Shown here: in pieces, positions 34,081 through 41,145 of the stretch
Position numbering within the stretch: the first letter of the stretch is position 1
Layout: every line of letters starts with the position of its first letter
Program-made: the position numbers and the translations under genes
From: Pedosphaera sp.
GTDB taxonomy: Bacteria > Verrucomicrobiota > Verrucomicrobiia > Limisphaerales > SXQI01
NCBI GenBank assembly: GCA_025359965.1
Contig: JANYDC010000093.1
Location: 1-41,145 of the forward strand
Length of the DNA: 41,145 nucleotides
Direction of reading: 5' to 3'
The notes under the pieces: generated by a model
The model's input: only the letters and a program-made list of their open reading frames with translations
Database searches by the model: none
Told to the model about the DNA's origin: nothing

Positions 34081-35466
34081 CTACTGTTCCAAATACCGGA
34101 TGCGTTTGTTGACGTCGGTGTTGATCGAGTGGTAGGGCTGGGTGAGATTTCCTGCCGCAAAAAGTGTGTGGCGGAGATGCTCCATATCATCTTCGCCTAT
34201 GGCATCGGTGAAGATGGGCAGCAGGTAATCGATTCCCATCTGCGATGGCCTCATGAGCTTCGCGTCATACAAGGCTGGATGCATCGAGCGCGCGTGGATT
34301 ATCCCCCAGCGGTCGCGGAATCGGTTGGCATCATAGCCTTCGACGTGGAACCCCTTGGTGGCGTTGTATTGCAGGATGGAAACGGCGTTATTTCGCCCCT
34401 CCAAAAGCATCTCAACCGCTTTGGCACCAAGTTGAGCGGCATAAAACCGATCAAAAAGAATAGGCCGGCCACCACGTTGGGTGTGGCCGACTTTGCGGGT
34501 AAAGATGGCTTCGCGGGCGGATTCACTGCGCCTGTACAGCTGGAAGTAGCGGTCGCCGATCATCTGAACCAGCTTGGATCGGAGTGCTTCCGAAGCTCCG
34601 CTTAACACGACATTACCAGCAGGATCAGTGGATTTGGTTTCCGCCCCCAGCTCGCGCCCTTGCTCATCGACGATGCCTTCGCCGCAGACAATCACCACGT
34701 TCTTTTGCTGGTCGTAGATGTGTTTCACCCGCTCGACCAAACGCTCCAGATCAAGCGCCTGCTCCGGCACGAGGACAATATCCGGCCTTCCAAAAGTGGA
34801 ACCCAAAGCGATGTAGCCGGAGTGCCGCCCCATGACTTCAATGATGGCGATGCGACGATGGCTCTCTGCGGTGGTTCGAATGCGCTCAACGCCCTGCGCC
34901 GAAACGAAGACAGCCGTCGCGTATCCGGGAGTGGCGTAGTTGACGATGCTTTCAAGGCCGAAGACCGTGCGCGGTTCGGTTCGTTTATATCGGAAACCAC
35001 CCTTGGCCGCAGGATCGTTCACGCGCACGTATTCATCCGGCTCGCTGGCGTAATTCAGCCCCAGATCGTTATCAATGGTCTTTGGTGCCAGCACTGTGGG
35101 CAAGCGATCCGCCAAAGGTTGAAGACCGTTCAGCGTGCCATCCCCGCCGATACAGATCAGTCCCTCAATCCCCAAACGTTTAAGGCGCGCCGCAATTTGA
35201 TCCAGCTTTTCGTGGTCGTTCGGATCGACGTAATCGCGCGAAGAACCAATGAGTGTCCCGCCCTTGGTGGGATCAAGCTCCGGCAATTCCTGATACAACG
35301 GATTGAGCAGAACGTGCGGCGTCCGGGGGTTGAACAAACTGTTGAATCCCTTGATCAGCCCCACGATTTCAACTCGCAACTGATTGGCTCGAGTGACAGC
35401 CCCGTGAATGGTGGCGTTTAGCGCCGGTGTGTCACCGCCCGCCGTCAAAATCCCAATTCGTTTCAT
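34081..35466 (-). CDS. pfkA: 6-phosphofructokinase, atypical group (Gly/Lys signature)
   Basis: 461 residues from ATG 35466 (MKRIGILTAGGDTPALNATI). It phosphorylates fructose-6-phosphate in glycolysis. ICIGGDGTLNGL carries Gly110, the residue that in ATP-using enzymes sits where PPi enzymes have Asp; LAPKTIDND carries Lys129, where E. coli-type ATP enzymes have Gly. This Gly/Lys pair is the plant/trypanosome-like long group, expected to use ATP. MGRHSGYIALGS and CGEGIVDEQG are further family motifs. Length exceeds the 320-residue E. coli PfkA, as in that group. An AGGAGGT abuts the ATG with no spacer, and a hairpin with a T-run lies about 55 bases upstream. It is convergent with the PEP-CTERM gene. 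Confidence 0.88.
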   Translation of the reverse strand: MKRIGILTAGGDTPALNATIHGAVTRANQLRVEIVGLIKGFNSLFNPRTPHVLLNPLYQELPELDPTKGGTLIGSSRDYVDPNDHEKLDQIAARLKRLGIEGLICIGGDGTLNGLQPLADRLPTVLAPKTIDNDLGLNYASEPDEYVRVNDPAAKGGFRYKRTEPRTVFGLESIVNYATPGYATAVFVSAQGVERIRTTAESHRRIAIIEVMGRHSGYIALGSTFGRPDIVLVPEQALDLERLVERVKHIYDQQKNVVIVCGEGIVDEQGRELGAETKSTDPAGNVVLSGASEALRSKLVQMIGDRYFQLYRRSESAREAIFTRKVGHTQRGGRPILFDRFYAAQLGAKAVEMLLEGRNNAVSILQYNATKGFHVEGYDANRFRDRWGIIHARSMHPALYDAKLMRPSQMGIDYLLPIFTDAIGEDDMEHLRHTLFAAGNLTQPYHSINTDVNKRIRYLEQ

Positions 35467-35473
35467 ACCTCCT
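35467..35473 (-). promoter_or_regulatory. Shine-Dalgarno abutting the pfkA start
   Basis: The minus strand reads AGGAGGT immediately before ATG, with no spacer; a typical distance is 5-9 bases. The N-terminal sequence requires this start, so the arrangement is either tolerated or inefficient. Confidence 0.55.
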
Positions 35474-35519
35474 AAGTATTGATCCCCGTTTATTCCCCGC
35501 TCAACCGGAGGGAACAACA

Positions 35520-35539
35520 AAAAGTGTTAAAGCACTTTT
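35520..35539 (-). promoter_or_regulatory. Hairpin with T-run upstream of pfkA (attenuator- or terminator-like)
   Basis: On the minus strand AAAAGTG pairs with CACTTTT around CTTTAA, followed by TGTTGTT. It lies between the end of the NERD gene (about 245 bases away) and pfkA, so it may end transcription of the former or attenuate pfkA. Confidence 0.45.
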
Positions 35540-35783
35540 CTTGCCGTAAGGTCCGCAATATTTTAGGGCAGGCATTTTTCACGAAGACCCTTTATTTACG
35601 GCCAAAAGCAACAGGCCCCCATCGATCACAATTCCTAGGCGCAAGCACTGCAATGGCTAGAATTGTTCAGGCTGTTTAAATGCTGGCAATCAACTTGGAA
35701 GGCTGAATGTTGCGCTCTATCTCATTTATTTGCGCATGCTTGGCTGTGGAGGGAAGATCGCCAAAGACTGAACGCCGCTCCAC

Positions 35784-36854
35784 CTATTTTGTCCGTAATG
35801 GTGGGCGTTCCTCAAGGGAAACCGTGGAGGAGGACTCCTGACATGAACGGCACAGAACTCGGCCTCCAAAAGGTTTGGAACCGAAGCGGCAAAACGCGAC
35901 CAACTTGCCATCGACTCCATTACCGCAAGACTCACACTGGGCCGCGATATCAGTATCATTCATAATTGAATCGACTGTCGGCAATGAGGGCGTGGCTGTG
36001 ACGCGCGGAAAATAAGCCTGACACTTTCGGCAAAGAAACTGGCCGGCAAATGCAGGCTTATTCACCAAGCAAAAGGTGGTTTCAGCACGGCTCAAGTGGC
36101 GGCAACAATTGCTGCACTCGTGTTTCACTTGGACTGCGGTGCTTGATTGCTTGATTACGTTTTCACCAGTAACACTGGCCGCATTAGACTTGGGGCCTTT
36201 TGCATGGCAGGCAACCAAGGAGGTGGCAAAACTGCTTAGCGCCTCTCGCGACACCACCTTCAGATGATCTATCGCCGAAGGATCCTCGCGTCTGATCTCC
36301 CTCACCAGCCTATCCATTCGGTAAATTCGGGCTTCGTCAGGAATTGGACCAATGAGGGAACAAGATGGCTGTACGGCAATGATACTGTGAAAAGCTAGGC
36401 GCGTCGCAAAACGACTAGGTGCGAGTCGGTGATGCTGAATGAGTTCCGCCAGGACAACGATATCGCTCTGATTCTGATCGACGGGCGAAGGTATGGCTTC
36501 CCAACGGTTAAGGTTGATCCGCTCCCATCCGCCGTTGGCATAACGGATTTTCGTGCGAAAACTCTTACTTTCAACCAGGTAAATCTCAAGGTAGCGACTG
36601 ATGAGCAAATGATCCATCTGCGCAACACGCCCTTTGCACTCAATCCTCAAATCGTGGATCACTGCCCAATTTGGCGAGGCCTTCAAATGAAAATTGATAT
36701 GATATGCGGCCTCCTGCTCGGCTCTGGCTCCGGCGCGGTGCTGGGCCAATTCCCGTTCGAGCCTCCTGCGATGCTCGACGGCCATGGTGTTTTGCATGGC
36801 CAGCCCGAGTTCGGAGAACGACTGGACTGAGGAGTCTCGCTCTTTGAAAATCAT
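35784..36854 (-). CDS. NERD-domain (nuclease-related) protein with two zinc-finger-like motifs
   Basis: 356 residues from ATG 36854, with AGGAG six bases upstream (TAGGAGTGAGGA). The N-terminal NERD domain (about 40-180) has AEQEAAYHI, the Asp of AQMDHLLI and the ExK of LVESKSF, which fit a PD-(D/E)XK-like nuclease site. The C-terminal half carries two similar Cys clusters, CSNC...FC...FLCRKC and CESC...FC...VLCRSC, about 33 residues each, likely zinc-binding. NERD proteins are thought to act on nucleic acids and appear in mobile or defence contexts; this function is not established. No signal peptide. It precedes a divergently read membrane/SUFU pair. Confidence 0.82.
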   Translation of the reverse strand: MIFKERDSSVQSFSELGLAMQNTMAVEHRRRLERELAQHRAGARAEQEAAYHINFHLKASPNWAVIHDLRIECKGRVAQMDHLLISRYLEIYLVESKSFRTKIRYANGGWERINLNRWEAIPSPVDQNQSDIVVLAELIQHHRLAPSRFATRLAFHSIIAVQPSCSLIGPIPDEARIYRMDRLVREIRREDPSAIDHLKVVSREALSSFATSLVACHAKGPKSNAASVTGENVIKQSSTAVQVKHECSNCCRHLSRAETTFCLVNKPAFAGQFLCRKCQAYFPRVTATPSLPTVDSIMNDTDIAAQCESCGNGVDGKLVAFCRFGSKPFGGRVLCRSCQESSSTVSLEERPPLRTK

Positions 36855-36954
36855 TCCTCACTCCTATCGACAGCTTGCGCCTCGCCCTAAACTCTACTAG
36901 GTAATTGGTTCGAGTGCACGCGGAAGCGCCTATACCGGCGGTCGAATCAGTGAG

Positions 36955-37944
36955 TTATGCAATGGGCAAATGGGAAGTGGCGGAGCAAAGTTGGTCGTGC
37001 AACTCCTGAACAGGTTTGATTTTGGGATGAATGAAGCCGCTGCCAATACTTTCCAGGTAGGTGCAGGCCGCGAAGGATTTTGCAGCCTTTTCGTACTCCG
37101 CAACCCAGGCCGTACGCAGATGCATTCGCTCTGGAGCCACGGGCCAGACGCCTGGACGGGGCCGCAGGTGCGCAGAAATACCGATGCGCCATGGCTTGGC
37201 ACTGACGCGAGCCCGGAAACATTGCTGGTTGAGGCACATTTTGGCGTAAATGGGATCGGTGCCCAAGGCTCGAAAGCACTCAGCAACGTCAGGCTCACTC
37301 GGGTGAAAAATTTGATGGGTCGCCATGACACGCATTCCGGCGGGGGTCCGATAGAGGCGCAGATTCCAACCGGAGTGTCCTGCCAGAAAACGCGCGATTC
37401 GATTTCGCGCCACACGCTCGGCCCCACCGCTGACCTTCTGGACAAAGCGGTTAAGGAACTTGGCCGTGAGAAACGCGATTAGTAGAAAAGCGGGGAATAG
37501 GTAAGGCACACGGATTGCCCATGTGAGAATGTTCGAGTAAACCCACGCAGTCGCAACTGCGCAAAGAACTATCAGTCCAAAAATTGCCAAGGTTAAGCAG
37601 AGAGATGGTTCCGTCTGGAAATCAATATCAGCAAAGAACAAGTCTGGCGTGTTTAAGCACTGGGCTCCATAGGAATTTCTCGTGATGATCGTTTCACCGT
37701 GTCGGCTCAGAATCTCCTCGCGAATCGGAACGCCCACAGCCCCGTTGTAAGGTATCTTTGGGTCTCTAAAAGGAAGCTTTTCGCCTGAGATCAGCCGTTG
37801 CAGAGCTTCCTTGGCGCGAACATGCGCGTTAGCCTGTGCCTCGGCTTGATCAGTATCGGACCAACCAAACCGGCGCACAGTGATTTTGCGCCCTTTGACT
37901 TCATCTTGCTGTCGGCTCTCAGCCCAGAATTGTGGAACGATCAT
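36955..37944 (-). CDS. Conserved hypothetical membrane protein with two membrane helices
   Basis: 329 residues; I do not recognise a named domain. The N-terminal third is cytoplasmic-like and charged (GRKITVRRFGWSDTDQAEAQ; VPIREEILSRHGETIITRNS). Two hydrophobic helices follow, roughly LTLAIFGLIVLCAVATAWVY and YLFPAFLLIAFLTAKFL. The C-terminal half is basic and Trp/Arg-rich (FLAGHSGWNLRLYRTPAGMR; SAKPWRIGISAHLRPRPGVW). Without a signal peptide, a hairpin topology with both ends inside is likely. There is no visible ribosome site. It lies 100 bases upstream of the NERD gene on the same strand and is divergent from the small membrane gene. Confidence 0.75.
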   Translation of the reverse strand: MIVPQFWAESRQQDEVKGRKITVRRFGWSDTDQAEAQANAHVRAKEALQRLISGEKLPFRDPKIPYNGAVGVPIREEILSRHGETIITRNSYGAQCLNTPDLFFADIDFQTEPSLCLTLAIFGLIVLCAVATAWVYSNILTWAIRVPYLFPAFLLIAFLTAKFLNRFVQKVSGGAERVARNRIARFLAGHSGWNLRLYRTPAGMRVMATHQIFHPSEPDVAECFRALGTDPIYAKMCLNQQCFRARVSAKPWRIGISAHLRPRPGVWPVAPERMHLRTAWVAEYEKAAKSFAACTYLESIGSGFIHPKIKPVQELHDQLCSATSHLPIA

Positions 37945-37961
37945 TCAAGACTTTGAAGTGC

Positions 37962-37991
37962 TTGCGTGGAAGCGTCGATCCACAATATAAG
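37962..37991 (+). promoter_or_regulatory. Candidate promoter of the small membrane/SUFU pair
   Basis: TTGCGT (37962-37967) and TATAAG (37986-37991) are 18 bases apart and lie 27 bases before the Shine-Dalgarno-bearing start at 38018. The -10 box matches 5 of 6 consensus positions, the -35 only 3. Confidence 0.4.
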
Positions 37992-38017
37992 GATGGGATC
38001 TGAAGAAAAGGAACTAT

Positions 38018-38293
38018 ATGCCAACTCAAGAACAAATACTCTTTACAGCGCTCGAGTTGCTCGCACTCATGGTCATTGTTCGCATTTGGCGAAAGCGGCG
38101 GCACAAACTACTGATTGTTCGTGTAGTTTGATCCCTCATTTTACTGGTGCCCTTATTCGGCATCCTGATTTATTTCTTCCTTAACGAGAATCCAACGGAA
38201 AATCCGCACCCAAGCAATTTTGATCGCGCCGACGCATTGATTCTCACCAAGTCTAAATTAAGCCCGCAGTATGGACTACGAAGCATTTTATAA
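38018..38293 (+). pseudogene. Small two-helix membrane protein interrupted by an in-frame TGA
   Basis: From ATG 38018, preceded by AAGGA at 38008-38012, the frame gives a hydrophobic helix (ILFTALELLALMVIVRIW), a basic turn (RKRRHKLLIVRVV), then TGA at 38129-38131. In the same frame a second hydrophobic helix follows (SLILLVPLFGILIYFFLNEN) and a Pro/Asn-rich tail to a TAA at 38291-38293. A single G to A change of TGG (Trp) would make the TGA and fits the helix context (VVWSLILLVP). The intact product would be a 91-residue membrane protein whose stop overlaps the SUFU start by 23 bases. The family is not named with confidence. Either a real nonsense mutation or a base-call error. Confidence 0.72.
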
Positions 38294-38819
38294 AAAGCTC
38301 TTCGGCCCTGTGGAAGAGCAGTTGGGCCTGCTGGATCGATCGACCCTTTTTGCTCTGATTGGTTTCGACTACGGCGGGCCCCTGAATTTCAGCACCATTG
38401 GGGCCAAAAAAGGAGGGGTTTTCATCACTTATATTTCCTGCGAACTCGCAGCACGAGAAAATCAGAAACCTTCCAGCGCAGGCAGGTTTGAATTGATGTG
38501 TCACTGCAACGACGAGGGATGGGTAAGGGAAATCCTCACGAGGGCCGGTGCCATGTCACTCGAAACCCGTCTCGACCATCTTCATACTATCGACGTCTCA
38601 GGCGTCATCGAACCGGAGGCCACACTGCGAGGTATAGTGCTGGAGCAATTTTCGACTGCCAAAATCGATTCGGAAGAATACTCGGTCCTTCGCGTCCACG
38701 GTGTCACTGCCAAAGAGCTTGAGTTCGCAATGGAGAAAGGATCTGAAGCACTGTTTGAGCATTTGAAAAAACACGGTGTGTATCCAAAGACTGAAGTGGG
38801 GCGCAGGAGCACGCTATAA
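38271..38819 (+). CDS. Suppressor-of-fused (SUFU) domain protein
   Basis: 182 residues. The pattern FSTIGAKKGGVFITYISCEL, then KPSSAGRFELMCHCNDEGWV, LTRAGAMSLETRLDHLHTID, the acidic VEP-like IEPEATLRGIVL, SVLRVHGVTAKELEFAMEKG and LLKKHGVYPKT-type ending match the bacterial SUFU family as I know it. Bacterial members have been proposed as immunity proteins of polymorphic toxin systems, but the role of this one is unknown. No signal peptide. No Shine-Dalgarno precedes the ATG; the start overlaps the tail of the small membrane gene, so expression probably depends on coupling, which the upstream TGA would weaken. Confidence 0.78.
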   Translation: MDYEAFYKKLFGPVEEQLGLLDRSTLFALIGFDYGGPLNFSTIGAKKGGVFITYISCELAARENQKPSSAGRFELMCHCNDEGWVREILTRAGAMSLETRLDHLHTIDVSGVIEPEATLRGIVLEQFSTAKIDSEEYSVLRVHGVTAKELEFAMEKGSEALFEHLKKHGVYPKTEVGRRSTL

Positions 38820-39008
38820 GTCCAATCCTCTTGTGTTACTCGATAACTTTCGGGCTTCAAATTCAGATTTCTGTGGTCTTCGCTGACTCAGGGCCTGTGT
38901 AACTGTTGTCCCGATACGGCACGTAACCTCCGGTATCAGACGACAATCCCAAAATGGCGTCTCATTATCTTTCTCGCTGCGTTGACCTTTGGAGAGGAAT
39001 TCGATTGA

Positions 39009-40997
39009 ATGTGCAGTTCAATTATGTCCGATACAGAGAAAAATCCGGGGGAACGAAAATCGTTGGAGCAACGGGATGCCATGACCGAGCTGCAACGGCT
39101 GCGGCATTCATGCGCCCACATGCTGGCCACGGCCATATTGCGGCTTTGGCCTGACGCGTTGCTGGACATTGGGCCACCCACCGACGAGGGGTTCTATTAT
39201 GATTTCGATCTGCCGGGTCACCGCTTTACGCCTGAGGATTTTCCGAAGATTGAGGCCGAGATGGTCAAGGTGACCAAGGAAAACCAGGTTTTCCAGAAGA
39301 GCGTTCGCACTCGTGAGGAAGCGAAAGCCTACTTTGCCGAGAATGGCCAGAAGTTCAAGGTGGAGCGCGTTGACGACATTCCGGAAGGCGAAGCGATTTC
39401 ATTTTATACCAACGGTGATTTTGTCGACCTCTGCGCCGGGCCCCACGTCATGCGCACGGGCAATGTCAAAGCCTTCAAGCTGCTCCGGGTGGCGGCGGCT
39501 TATTATCGCGGAAGTGAGAAGAACCAACAGTTACAGCGCATTTACGGCACGGCCTTCAAGGGGCGCGACGAGCTTGAGGTCTGGTTCAAGCAGCAGGAGG
39601 AAGCCAAAAAGCGCGACCACCGCAAGATCGGCATGGAGATGGGGTTGTTCGCTTTCGACGCTGAATTTGTCGGACCCGGACTGGCATTATGGCTACCGAA
39701 AGGGACGGTCATTGTTGAAGAGTTGGAAAAACTGGCCAAGGAATCCGAGTTTGCTGCCGGATATGTGCGGGTCAAGACTCCCCATCTGGCCAAGGAGAAG
39801 ATGTACCAGACCAGTGGTCACCTTCCCTATTACGCGGAGAGCATGTTTCCTCCCATTGAAATGCTGGAGGAGGACGAACTCAAAAAGCGCACCGCGCTTA
39901 CTGAGCGCCGTGCGGATTTGGTCCAGTTGCAGGAGGGTTTCAGCCACGCCATTTCGCCCAATCCGCAGGGATTGACCGAAGAACAGGTCAAACGCGATAT
40001 CGGCCGGATCGAAACCGAGATCAGCCTTCTAGGCGGCCGTTATTACCTCAAGGCGATGAATTGCCCCCATCACCACCGCATCTTTGCTGCCGAACCACGA
40101 AGCTATCGTGACCTGCCCTTGCGTTTGGCCGAGTACGGCACCTGCTATCGTTATGAGCAGTCCGGCGAGTTGTTTGGATTGATGCGCGTGCGCGCGCTCA
40201 ACATGAATGACGCGCATATCTATTGCACGGCTGAGCAATTCGCTGCGGAGTTCCGTGCTGTGAACGAGATGTACCTGAAGTACTTCGCAATTTTCGGCCT
40301 GGATCGCTATGTGATGCGTTTCAGCACACACGACCCGCTCAAGCTCGGCCAAAAATTTGTGGACGAACCCGAGTTGTGGAAAAAGACCGAGGACATGGTG
40401 CGGAATGTCTTAATCGAGTCTGGCATCAACTACGTTGAGGTTCCGAACGAAGCAGCCTTTTACGGTCCCAAGATTGATGTGCAGGTCTGGAGCGCCATTG
40501 GCCGCGAGTTCACCATTGCCACCAATCAAGTGGACTTTGCCGTGCCTGCCAAGTTTGGCTTGGTTTATCGCGATAAGGACAACACCGACAAAACGCCGCT
40601 TTGTATCCACCGCGCCCCGTTGGGTACTCATGAGCGGTTCATCGGTTTCTTGATTGAGCACTATGCAGGCAACTTCCCGCTGTGGCTTGCACCAGAACAA
40701 GTTCGAGTTCTGACTGTTGGTGACGAAGCACCTTTGGTCGAATACGCCCAAGGCATCGTTAACGAATTGCGCGCCAAGCAGATTCGTGCCACCGGCGATT
40801 TCGGGTCGGACAAGATCAATGGCAAAATCCAAAATGCCGAAGTCCACAAAGTCCACACCATGCTTGTCATCGGCACCCGGGAAAAGGATGCGGGCAACGT
40901 GGCCGTCCGTCTGCACGGCAAAGGCAACGTCGGCGTGAAAAACCGGGACGATGTCATAACGGATATCGTGGTCTCCGCAGCAGAACGGCGGGCCTGA
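39009..40997 (+). CDS. thrS: Threonine-tRNA ligase without TGS domain
   Basis: 662 residues from ATG 39009, with AGAGGA about 10 bases upstream; ATG 39024 is the alternative. The N-terminus lacks the TGS domain and begins with the editing domain: LRHSCAHMLATAI and DLCAGPHV (the HxxxH and CxxxH zinc-like motifs). The class II core has LKAMNCPHHHRIFAA (zinc Cys), CYRYEQSGELFGLMRVRALN (motif 2) and HRAPLGTHERFIGFLIEHY (motif 3), and the anticodon-binding domain ends with VHTMLVIGTREKD. A charged helical insertion of about 55 residues (IEMLEEDELKKRTALTERRA onward) sits just before the MNCP motif. It charges tRNA-Thr and clears Ser mischarging. No regulatory leader was identified in the 190-base gap upstream. 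Confidence 0.95.
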   Translation: MCSSIMSDTEKNPGERKSLEQRDAMTELQRLRHSCAHMLATAILRLWPDALLDIGPPTDEGFYYDFDLPGHRFTPEDFPKIEAEMVKVTKENQVFQKSVRTREEAKAYFAENGQKFKVERVDDIPEGEAISFYTNGDFVDLCAGPHVMRTGNVKAFKLLRVAAAYYRGSEKNQQLQRIYGTAFKGRDELEVWFKQQEEAKKRDHRKIGMEMGLFAFDAEFVGPGLALWLPKGTVIVEELEKLAKESEFAAGYVRVKTPHLAKEKMYQTSGHLPYYAESMFPPIEMLEEDELKKRTALTERRADLVQLQEGFSHAISPNPQGLTEEQVKRDIGRIETEISLLGGRYYLKAMNCPHHHRIFAAEPRSYRDLPLRLAEYGTCYRYEQSGELFGLMRVRALNMNDAHIYCTAEQFAAEFRAVNEMYLKYFAIFGLDRYVMRFSTHDPLKLGQKFVDEPELWKKTEDMVRNVLIESGINYVEVPNEAAFYGPKIDVQVWSAIGREFTIATNQVDFAVPAKFGLVYRDKDNTDKTPLCIHRAPLGTHERFIGFLIEHYAGNFPLWLAPEQVRVLTVGDEAPLVEYAQGIVNELRAKQIRATGDFGSDKINGKIQNAEVHKVHTMLVIGTREKDAGNVAVRLHGKGNVGVKNRDDVITDIVVSAAERRA

Positions 40998-41018
40998 AGA
41001 AGCTCTCTTTGGAGTGCG

Positions 41019-41145
41019 GTGGCAGAAATTCAGCTTGCTTTTGCACCCCAAGTTTCCCTTGATGGGTGGAGTCAGGCTCTCACTAAGAATGATGTGCAGC
41101 TAGTCGAGGTCCTGTTGCAGTCGGAGAATTTAGAGGCACAGCAAG
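41019..41145 (+). CDS. Possible start of a further gene (3' partial, uncertain)
   Basis: From GTG 41019, with GGAG four bases upstream, a frame is open to the right edge (AEIQLAFAPQVSLDGWSQAL and QLVEVLLQSENLEAQ), helical in character. Only 42 codons are visible, so this may be chance; no family is recognised. Confidence 0.35.
   Translation, partial: MAEIQLAFAPQVSLDGWSQALTKNDVQLVEVLLQSENLEAQQ

Larger units (their letters stand above)
35467..35783. other. pfkA upstream region
   Basis: No gene is seen; a plus-strand open frame at 35479-35679 has no coding character. It contains the hairpin at 35520-35539 and presumably the pfkA promoter, but no convincing -35/-10 pair was found. Confidence 0.6.

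Noticed and set aside
34660..35421. 253-codon open frame on the plus strand opposite pfkA
   Set aside because: Antisense shadow of a strongly supported phosphofructokinase gene.
37966..38184. 72-codon plus-strand frame over the small membrane gene
   Set aside because: It lacks hydrophobic pattern and a ribosome site; the other frame, starting at 38018 with AAGGA, explains the region better despite its TGA.
38018..38293. TGA read as Trp or selenocysteine
   Set aside because: Many genes here end in TGA, so a reassigned code is excluded; no SECIS-like hairpin or Sec-family protein is apparent, and the other interrupted gene has TAA.

Overview
This window reads as a chromosomal fragment of a member of the Verrucomicrobiota, probably a Pedosphaera/Limisphaerales-like lineage from soil or fresh water. 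That placement is an inference. It rests on a Planctomycetes/Verrucomicrobia-type cytochrome c domain fused to WD40 repeats, a Tat-exported Gfo/Idh/MocA oxidoreductase, a PEP-CTERM-type sorting tail, a TIGR03790-family protein, a DUF3500 protein, a two-component sensor with a beta-propeller input, and the HemQ/HemW haem genes. No rRNA, tRNA, CRISPR array, transposase or phage gene was recognised.

Layout. 1-3063 (+): 3' part of a dihaem cytochrome c peroxidase-like secreted protein, translationally coupled to a pentapeptide-repeat lipoprotein gene that carries an in-frame TAA. 3108-6387 (-): tight run of an MBL-fold phosphodiesterase-like gene, a TIGR03790 protein and a lipoate ligase-like gene. 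6448-14793 (+): recN, the cytochrome/WD40/coiled-coil protein, DUF3500, an Fe-S RNA uracil methyltransferase and a TPR protein, closed by a hairpin that serves convergent rpmB. 23180-15248 (-): long tight run with a degenerate receiver protein, hemQ, hemW, an M42-type peptidase, a family-2 glycosyltransferase, a propeller histidine kinase and its response regulator. 23271-28968: Tat-dependent amidase (+), Gfo/Idh/MocA enzyme (-) and a large Calx-beta/Ig adhesin-like protein (+).

28969-30536 is a gene-poor stretch with two small uncertain genes and two conspicuous inverted repeats. ileS and a PEP-CTERM-type protein follow (+), then phosphofructokinase (-). 35784-38819 is an accessory block: a NERD nuclease with two zinc-finger-like motifs, a membrane protein of unknown function, a small two-helix membrane protein broken by TGA, and a SUFU-domain protein. 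thrS (+) and the possible start of another gene close the window.

How the genes fit together. Housekeeping functions (RecN repair, L28, IleRS, ThrRS, PFK, rRNA methylation, haem and lipoate metabolism) alternate with exported proteins typical of the phylum. HemQ next to HemW suggests a coproporphyrin-dependent haem route. The most unusual items are the two genes interrupted by single in-frame stops, the degenerate receiver domain heading the haem operon, the 100-bp perfect-arm inverted repeat upstream of ileS, and the NERD/SUFU block, which could be a defence or toxin-immunity locus. Starts were chosen from family alignments, stop/start overlaps and visible Shine-Dalgarno sequences; most genes lack a clear Shine-Dalgarno.
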